This document shows, one piece after another, positions 59,184-64,000 of a DNA stretch of 64,000 bases (its first letter is position 1; the number at the start of each line of letters is the position of its first letter). Position numbers and translations under genes: made by a program. Below the pieces are notes generated by a model. It searched no databases. It worked only from the letters and a program-made list of their open reading frames with translations, and was not told where the DNA came from. The stretch comes from an uncultured Winogradskyella sp. (lineage in GTDB: Bacteria > Bacteroidota > Bacteroidia > Flavobacteriales > Flavobacteriaceae): the NCBI RefSeq assembly GCF_937958655.1, contig NZ_CALGNH010000018.1, forward strand, positions 1-64,000. The letters run 5' to 3'.

Positions 59184-60560
59184 TTATAAATGAATCACTT
59201 CATCATAAGCATCAGCAACCGCCTCCATAACGGCTTCACTCATAGTTGGGTGAGGATGGACTGTTTTTAATACTTCGTGTCCGGTAGTTTCTAATTTTCT
59301 ACCTAAAACAGCTTCAGCAATCATGTCTGTAACTCCAGCTCCAATCATGTGGCAACCAAGCCATTCACCATACTTAGCGTCAAATATCACTTTTACAAAA
59401 CCGTCTTTATGTCCACCTGCACTGGCTTTACCTGATGCGGAGAATGGGAATTTACCGATCTTAACGTCTATACCTTGTTCTTTAGCTTGGGCTTCAGTTA
59501 AACCAACACTAGCTACTTCTGGTGAGCAATACGTACAACCAGGAATGTTGCCGTAGTCTAAAGCTTCAACATGCATGCCGGCAATTTTTTCAACACAAAG
59601 AATACCTTCTGCAGAAGCTACATGCGCTAAAGCTTGTCCTGGTGTTACATCGCCAATGGCATAGTAACCTGGTATATTAGTTTGATAAAAATCATTTACT
59701 AAGATTTTATCTCTATCTACAACAATACCTACATCTTCAAGACCTATATTTTCTATATTTGATTTAATGCCTACCGCAGATAATACAATATCAGCTTCTA
59801 AGACCTCTTCACCCTTTTTAGTTTTAACTGTGGCTTTAACACCGTTACCAGAGGTATCTACCGAAGTGACTTCAGCCGAAGTCATTATTTTAATTCCAGA
59901 TTTTTTAAAGCTACGTTCTAATTGTTTTGACACTTCATCATCTTCTACAGGTACAATTTTAGGCATATATTCAACAATGGTAACCTCAGTACCCATAGAA
60001 TTGTAGAAATAAGCAAACTCAACACCAATAGCGCCAGACCCAACAACAATCATTTTCTTTGGTTGCTTATCTAAGGTCATAGCTTGTCTGTAACCAATAA
60101 CTTTTTTACCATCTTGCGGTAAACTAGGTAATTCTCTAGAACGTGCACCTGTTGCTATAATAATATGGTCTGCTGAATATTCTTTACCATCAACGTCAAC
60201 TTTTTTTCCAGGCTTTACTTTTCCATAACCTTCAAGAACATCAATTTTGTTCTTTTTCATTAAGAATTTTACGCCATTACTCATGCCATCAGCAACACCA
60301 CGACTGCGCTTAACTACAGCATCAAAGTCGTGTTCTGCATCTTTAACTTTAAGTCCATAATCTTCAGCATGTTTAAGATATTCAAATACTTGTGCAGATT
60401 TTAAAAGTGCTTTTGTTGGGATACAGCCCCAATTTAAACATACACCACCTAAGTTTTCTTTTTCTACAACTGCAGTTTTTAATCCTAATTGAGAAGCTCT
60501 TATTGCAGTTACATAGCCACCAGGACCACTTCCTAATACTATAACATCGTATTTACTCAT
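59184..60560 (-). CDS. lpdA: Dihydrolipoyl dehydrogenase
   Basis: A 458-residue FAD enzyme that reoxidises lipoamide in 2-oxoacid dehydrogenase complexes. The redox pair is Cys41/Cys46 in GGVCLNWGCIPTK; NAD- and FAD-binding motifs appear in VLGSGPGGYVTA and VVGSGAIGVEFAYF. The C-terminal HPHPTMSEAVMEA holds the catalytic His-Glu pair. Single gene here; the partner E1/E2 genes are outside the window. Confidence 0.95.
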   Translation of the reverse strand: MSKYDVIVLGSGPGGYVTAIRASQLGLKTAVVEKENLGGVCLNWGCIPTKALLKSAQVFEYLKHAEDYGLKVKDAEHDFDAVVKRSRGVADGMSNGVKFLMKKNKIDVLEGYGKVKPGKKVDVDGKEYSADHIIIATGARSRELPSLPQDGKKVIGYRQAMTLDKQPKKMIVVGSGAIGVEFAYFYNSMGTEVTIVEYMPKIVPVEDDEVSKQLERSFKKSGIKIMTSAEVTSVDTSGNGVKATVKTKKGEEVLEADIVLSAVGIKSNIENIGLEDVGIVVDRDKILVNDFYQTNIPGYYAIGDVTPGQALAHVASAEGILCVEKIAGMHVEALDYGNIPGCTYCSPEVASVGLTEAQAKEQGIDVKIGKFPFSASGKASAGGHKDGFVKVIFDAKYGEWLGCHMIGAGVTDMIAEAVLGRKLETTGHEVLKTVHPHPTMSEAVMEAVADAYDEVIHL

Positions 60561-60617
60561 GCGTAAGTTTTTTAGTTGAATTTTAAGGCTACGAATTTAC
60601 AAAACCAAAACGTAATA

Positions 60618-61172
60618 TTAAAGGTCTTCTGTAAAATGTCTTTGTGTTTTATTATTTGAGAATTTAAGGGTATTGTAATTCTGCGATTGCCCTTTTGGTA
60701 TTGACAAAGATTGCCAATTTTCACCTTTTATGAGTTTACCTAAATATACAATTTGGCCGATATGGTAGGCATAGTGCATCATTTGCCTATTAATAGCTTC
60801 TGTAACAGTATGACCTTGGTTTCTTATGTAAATTATTTTATCTAAGTCCTCATTTGTTAGTGGTTTAATTGCTTTAAAAAGACAACACCAACCTTTATCC
60901 CAATAGTTTACAATAGCAGTTTTAGTTTCTAAGGTGTCTACAAATTCTAAATCTCGTTTACGCCATTCTTTCTCGCCATCCTCAGTTAAGAAATTAGTCC
61001 AACGGCTCAGCATGTTTCCAGCAATATGCTTAACTATTATAGAGATAGAATTTGAGTCTTTTACAAATTCTTTTTTAAGCTCTTCTATTTTAAGTTGCTC
61101 AATTGTTTTATCACCTAGGTTTTTGTAATATTCAAACTGCTTTAAAACACTACTCAAATAGGACTTTTCCAT
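60618..61172 (-). CDS. DUF1572 (DinB-like) family protein
   Basis: A 184-residue four-helix protein of the DinB-like superfamily: KQFEYYKNLGDKTIEQLKIE, SISIIVKHIAGNMLSRWTNF, and HTVTEAINRQMMHYAYHIGQ. The His residues at the ends of the helices (KHIAGN, HYAYHIGQ) fit a metal-binding site. The function is unknown; members often handle thiol or cofactor chemistry. It stands between msrB and lpdA on the same strand with gaps of 27 and 57 bp. Confidence 0.75.
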   Translation of the reverse strand: MEKSYLSSVLKQFEYYKNLGDKTIEQLKIEELKKEFVKDSNSISIIVKHIAGNMLSRWTNFLTEDGEKEWRKRDLEFVDTLETKTAIVNYWDKGWCCLFKAIKPLTNEDLDKIIYIRNQGHTVTEAINRQMMHYAYHIGQIVYLGKLIKGENWQSLSIPKGQSQNYNTLKFSNNKTQRHFTEDL

Positions 61173-61199
61173 AACATAATTAAGATGAAGTATATGGTT

Positions 61200-61730
61200 T
61201 TATTGTTCGTATTTTTCTTTCCACGCTTTTACAATTTCTGGTAAATCTTCACCTTCTTCAACAAAAATTAAAGATGCAGAATTCATACAATATCTTAAGC
61301 CTGTAGGTTTAGGTCCATCATTAAAAACATGCCCTAAATGAGAACCACTTCCGCTATCAATAACTTCGGTTCTAACCATTCCATGGCTTCTGTCGGATAA
61401 TTCTAATACGGCGTTCTCATCAATTGGTTTATAAAAACTCGGCCAGCCTGTACCAGATTTATATTTGTGCGCAGAGCTAAACAAAGGTTGTCCGGTTGCT
61501 GCTGAATAGTAAATGCCTTTTTTTTTGTTATCCCAGTATTTTCCGGTAAAAGCTCTTTCAGTTCCAGCTTTTCTTAAGACGTAATACTGATTATCTGTCA
61601 ATTGTTTTTTCCATTCGCTATCCGTTTTTGTAACAGGAAATGGATTTTGTTCTCTAGTCTCGCTTTTTTGAGCTGTAGAATTACAACCAAAAAGACCACT
61701 AATCAATAATAAAAATATAATCTTTTTCAT
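61200..61730 (-). CDS. msrB: Lipoprotein methionine-(R)-sulfoxide reductase without zinc site
   Basis: A 176-residue MsrB. The signal [10 protein letters not shown] makes it a lipoprotein (Cys16). The catalytic Cys148 is in [10 protein letters not shown], and the body ([22 protein letters not shown]) is typical. The four cysteines that bind zinc in many MsrBs are replaced by Ser76, Thr79, Asp125 and Ser128, so this is the zinc-free form. It repairs oxidised methionine outside the cytoplasm. Confidence 0.9.
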   Translation of the reverse strand: MKKIIFLLLISGLFGCNSTAQKSETREQNPFPVTKTDSEWKKQLTDNQYYVLRKAGTERAFTGKYWDNKKKGIYYSAATGQPLFSSAHKYKSGTGWPSFYKPIDENAVLELSDRSHGMVRTEVIDSGSGSHLGHVFNDGPKPTGLRYCMNSASLIFVEEGEDLPEIVKAWKEKYEQ

Positions 61731-61887
61731 GCTATAAAGTTACGGAATTCTAGTGTAGTTAGTTGTAGTTCTTTTCTTAATTTTAACACAAACTACTTTT
61801 TGGTTATATTTATGTTAAGTATTATTCTAATTTGCCTATATTGAAAGAATCTTTTCTAATTTTAACATTAAAACCAATCAAAAATAA

Positions 61888-63099
61888 ATGAAGGCATTAT
61901 TCTTAACTAGAGAATTTCCACCACATGTCTACGGAGGTGCTGGTGTGCACGTAGAGTACCTAGCAAAAGAACTTTCTAAACTCATGGAAGTAGAAGTTAG
62001 AGCATTTGGTGACCAAAATATAGAAAGTGAAAATCCAGCTGTTAAAGGATATCCTTTTAGTGACGGTAATTTTGCTAACAGTAATGAAAAATTAAAAGCT
62101 GTTTTTAAAACTTTGAGTACCAGTCTTCATATGAACGCTAATCCTATTAAAGCCGATGTTGTACATTGTCATACTTGGTACTCTCATTTTGCAGGTATTA
62201 TGGCTAAGTTGTGTTACGGTAAACCATTGGTAGTAACCACACATTCTTTAGAACCGCTAAGACCATGGAAACGAGAACAACTAGGTAGAGGTTACGATGC
62301 GTCTTCTTGGATAGAAAAAACGGCCATTGAGATGGCAGATTGTCTAATTGCTGTATCTAAAGAAACAAAAGACGATGTTTTAAAACACTTTGATGTTGAT
62401 GAAAACAAAATTGAAGTCGTTTACAACGGTATAGATCTCAAAGAATACGTTTCTGTTAAGGAAACCAATGTTTTAGAAACCTATGGGATTGATACGCAAA
62501 AGCCTTATGTACTTTTTGTAGGAAGAATAACAAGACAAAAAGGAATTATTCATTTAGTTAATGCTATTAAATATATAGACCCAGACACACAAATTGTACT
62601 CTGTGCTGGTGCACCAGATACTAAGGAAATAGCCAAAGAAATGGAAGACGCTGTAGCTAAAGCTTCAAAGTCTAGAGCTAATATTTTTTGGATAGATAAG
62701 ATGTTAGATAAGAAAGACGTGATTCAACTCTATTCTCATGCAGAAGTGTTTTGTTGCCCATCTATTTACGAGCCATTTGGTATCATTAATATTGAGGCCA
62801 TGGCATGCGAAACCGCAGTAGTAGCAAGTGCAGTTGGAGGTATAAAAGAAGTCGTTGTGGAAGGAGAAACTGGCTTGTTAATCAACGTTAAACAACAAAC
62901 AGAAGCACCATTTGAACCTATTGTTCCCGATAAATTTTCGAGGGATCTTGCAGATGGTGTCAATCAAATTATAAAAAACGCTCCACTACGACATAAAATG
63001 GCAAAAGCAGGTCGTAAACGTGTTGAAGACTTTTTCGACTGGCAAGCCATTGCACAACAAACAAAATCCATTTACCAATCTTTAATAAATAACAAATGA
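61888..63099 (+). CDS. glgA: Glycogen synthase (GT4 type)
   Basis: A 403-residue glycosyltransferase of the Corynebacterium-type glycogen synthase branch. The N-terminal donor-side motif is FPPHVYGGAGVHVEYLAKEL (KxGG-like variant), followed by VVHCHTWYSHFAGIMA and EKTAIEMADCLIAVSKETKD. The C-terminal domain has VGRITRQKGIIHLVNAIKY and SIYEPFGIINIEAMACETAV with the EPFG-type catalytic Glu. It uses ADP- or UDP-glucose to make glycogen. Its stop overlaps the glgC start (ATGA), so the two are coupled. Confidence 0.9.
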   Translation: MKALFLTREFPPHVYGGAGVHVEYLAKELSKLMEVEVRAFGDQNIESENPAVKGYPFSDGNFANSNEKLKAVFKTLSTSLHMNANPIKADVVHCHTWYSHFAGIMAKLCYGKPLVVTTHSLEPLRPWKREQLGRGYDASSWIEKTAIEMADCLIAVSKETKDDVLKHFDVDENKIEVVYNGIDLKEYVSVKETNVLETYGIDTQKPYVLFVGRITRQKGIIHLVNAIKYIDPDTQIVLCAGAPDTKEIAKEMEDAVAKASKSRANIFWIDKMLDKKDVIQLYSHAEVFCCPSIYEPFGIINIEAMACETAVVASAVGGIKEVVVEGETGLLINVKQQTEAPFEPIVPDKFSRDLADGVNQIIKNAPLRHKMAKAGRKRVEDFFDWQAIAQQTKSIYQSLINNK

Positions 63100-64000
63100 T
63101 AAACGATAAAGTTATATCCATTATTTTGGGTGGAGGCCAAGGCTCAAGATTATATCCATTAACAGAAAACAGATCTAAACCAGCAGTGCCTATAGCTGGT
63201 AAATACAGGTTAGTAGATATTCCTATTTCTAACTGTATAAATTCCGATATAAAGAGAATGTATGTGTTAACACAATTTAATTCAGCCTCATTAAATAGGC
63301 ATATTAAAAACACGTATCATTTTAGTTTTTTTAGTTCGGCATTTGTTGATGTTTTGGCTGCAGAACAAACCACTAAAAGCGATAAATGGTTTCAAGGTAC
63401 TGCAGATGCGGTTAGACAGAGTATGCACCATGTGCTGGAGCACGAATTTGAATACGTATTAATCCTATCTGGTGACCAACTTTATCAGATGGACTTTAAT
63501 GAAATGATTTCTGCACACATAGAGAGTGGTGCAGAGATTTCAATAGCTACCCAACCCGTTGGTGCAAAAGATGCCACTGCTTTTGGTATTTTAAAAACAG
63601 ATCAAAAAAATATAATTAAGTCTTTTATTGAAAAACCAGATGCATCTTTGTTGCCAGATTGGACCTCACCTGTGAGTGAAGAAATGAAAAACGATGGTAG
63701 ACATTATTTAGCATCTATGGGAATTTATATCTTTAATAGAGATCTTTTGGTAAACTTAATGGAAGAACCAGATAAAATTGATTTTGGTAAAGAGATTATT
63801 CCAGATGCGATTAAAAAACATAAAACGTTAAGTTACCAGTTTGAGGGCTATTGGACGGATATAGGAACTATTGATTCCTTTTTTGAAGCTAATTTAGGCT
63901 TAACCGATGAAATTCCGAAGTTTAATTTATACGATAACAATCAGCGTGTTTATACAAATGCAAGGATTCTTCCAACTTCTAAAATATCAGGAACTTTATT
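63096..64000 (+). CDS. glgC: Glucose-1-phosphate adenylyltransferase (5' part, cut by window edge)
   Basis: GlgC makes ADP-glucose, the rate-setting step of glycogen synthesis. 301 codons are visible from the ATG at 63096: IILGGGQGSRLYPLTENRSK (nucleotide-binding loop), KPAVPIAGKYRLVDIPISNC, WFQGTADAVRQ, LILSGDQLYQMDF and SFIEKP. It starts inside the glgA stop codon (ATGA). The regulatory beta-helix domain is beyond the window edge, so this entry is partial. Confidence 0.95.
   Translation, partial: MINDKVISIILGGGQGSRLYPLTENRSKPAVPIAGKYRLVDIPISNCINSDIKRMYVLTQFNSASLNRHIKNTYHFSFFSSAFVDVLAAEQTTKSDKWFQGTADAVRQSMHHVLEHEFEYVLILSGDQLYQMDFNEMISAHIESGAEISIATQPVGAKDATAFGILKTDQKNIIKSFIEKPDASLLPDWTSPVSEEMKNDGRHYLASMGIYIFNRDLLVNLMEEPDKIDFGKEIIPDAIKKHKTLSYQFEGYWTDIGTIDSFFEANLGLTDEIPKFNLYDNNQRVYTNARILPTSKISGTL

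Overview
This window is chromosomal DNA from a bacterium of the Bacteroidota, most likely a marine member of the Flavobacteriaceae (Winogradskyella/Olleya-like, by inference). The DNA is AT-rich. Several genes are preceded by the Bacteroidota -7 promoter box TAnnTTTG. Group-typical genes include DUF4290 next to murA, a type IX secretion sorting domain, TonB receptors, BshB1, a CCC-motif protein, a Lacal_2735-type protein and a ResB-CcsA fusion. No phage, CRISPR array or intact insertion sequence was seen.

Layout. 1-4.3 kb: recQ (cut by the window edge), a P-loop ATPase, DUF493, DUF4290 and murA. 4.4-19.2 kb: an almost unbroken minus-strand island devoted to light and oxidative stress. It holds four photolyase/cryptochrome paralogues, GTP cyclohydrolase I, two SDR-type proteins, TspO, glutathione peroxidase, a flavin reductase, an AarF/UbiB kinase, a SRPBCC protein, three very small proteins (DUF2256, Lacal_2735 type, a 75-residue protein), a TIGR03643 protein and a TetR-type regulator. 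19.2-21.6 kb: an arsenic-type cluster (aquaporin, ArsC-like phosphatase, DUF6428, ArsR). 21.7-28.2 kb: DUF2911, then an operon with a secreted PIG-L deacetylase, a tiny membrane protein, a sodium:solute symporter and a Gfo/Idh oxidoreductase. 28.3-33.8 kb: CorA, MscS, a lipoprotein, Maf, a UbiA prenyltransferase, a KdsC-like phosphatase and DUF2520. 33.9-40.5 kb: truncated haemoglobin, MscL, the cytochrome c maturation fusion, small membrane proteins, a trans-sulfuration enzyme and BshB1. 40.6-47.6 kb: tRNA-His, small membrane proteins, an Smr protein, a calcium-repeat lipoprotein, a cysteine desulfurase, a T9SS cargo protein and a decayed secreted-protein pseudogene. 47.6-64 kb: TonB receptor, M23 peptidase, a coiled-coil protein with zapA, a probable 6S-like RNA, rny, a XerD-type recombinase, TM2 protein, aroQ, three small beta-barrel proteins, lpdA, DUF1572, a zinc-less msrB, and glgA with the start of glgC.

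The main finding is the light/oxidative-stress island. Two divergently placed promoters about 9 kb apart, one for the tetR operon and one for the gene block that contains folE, carry the same 28-bp inverted repeat, GTTTAAC-N14-RTTAAAC, at almost the same distance from a TAtnTTTA -7 box. Together they could make the whole island one regulon under the TetR-type protein. Intergenic gaps inside the island are filled by hairpin-forming repeats, three of them copies of one element, that I did not see elsewhere in the window. Two of the four photolyase-like proteins depart from textbook cofactor-site residues: one lacks the cysteines for the 4Fe-4S cluster and one lacks the Asn/Trp FAD-pocket motif.

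Other points: MurA has Asp in place of the fosfomycin-target Cys; three neighbouring proteins of the arsenic cluster all end in vicinal cysteines; and the zapA-rny gap can fold into a rod of about 183 nt typical of 6S RNA. All family names come from motifs read by eye; no database search was run.
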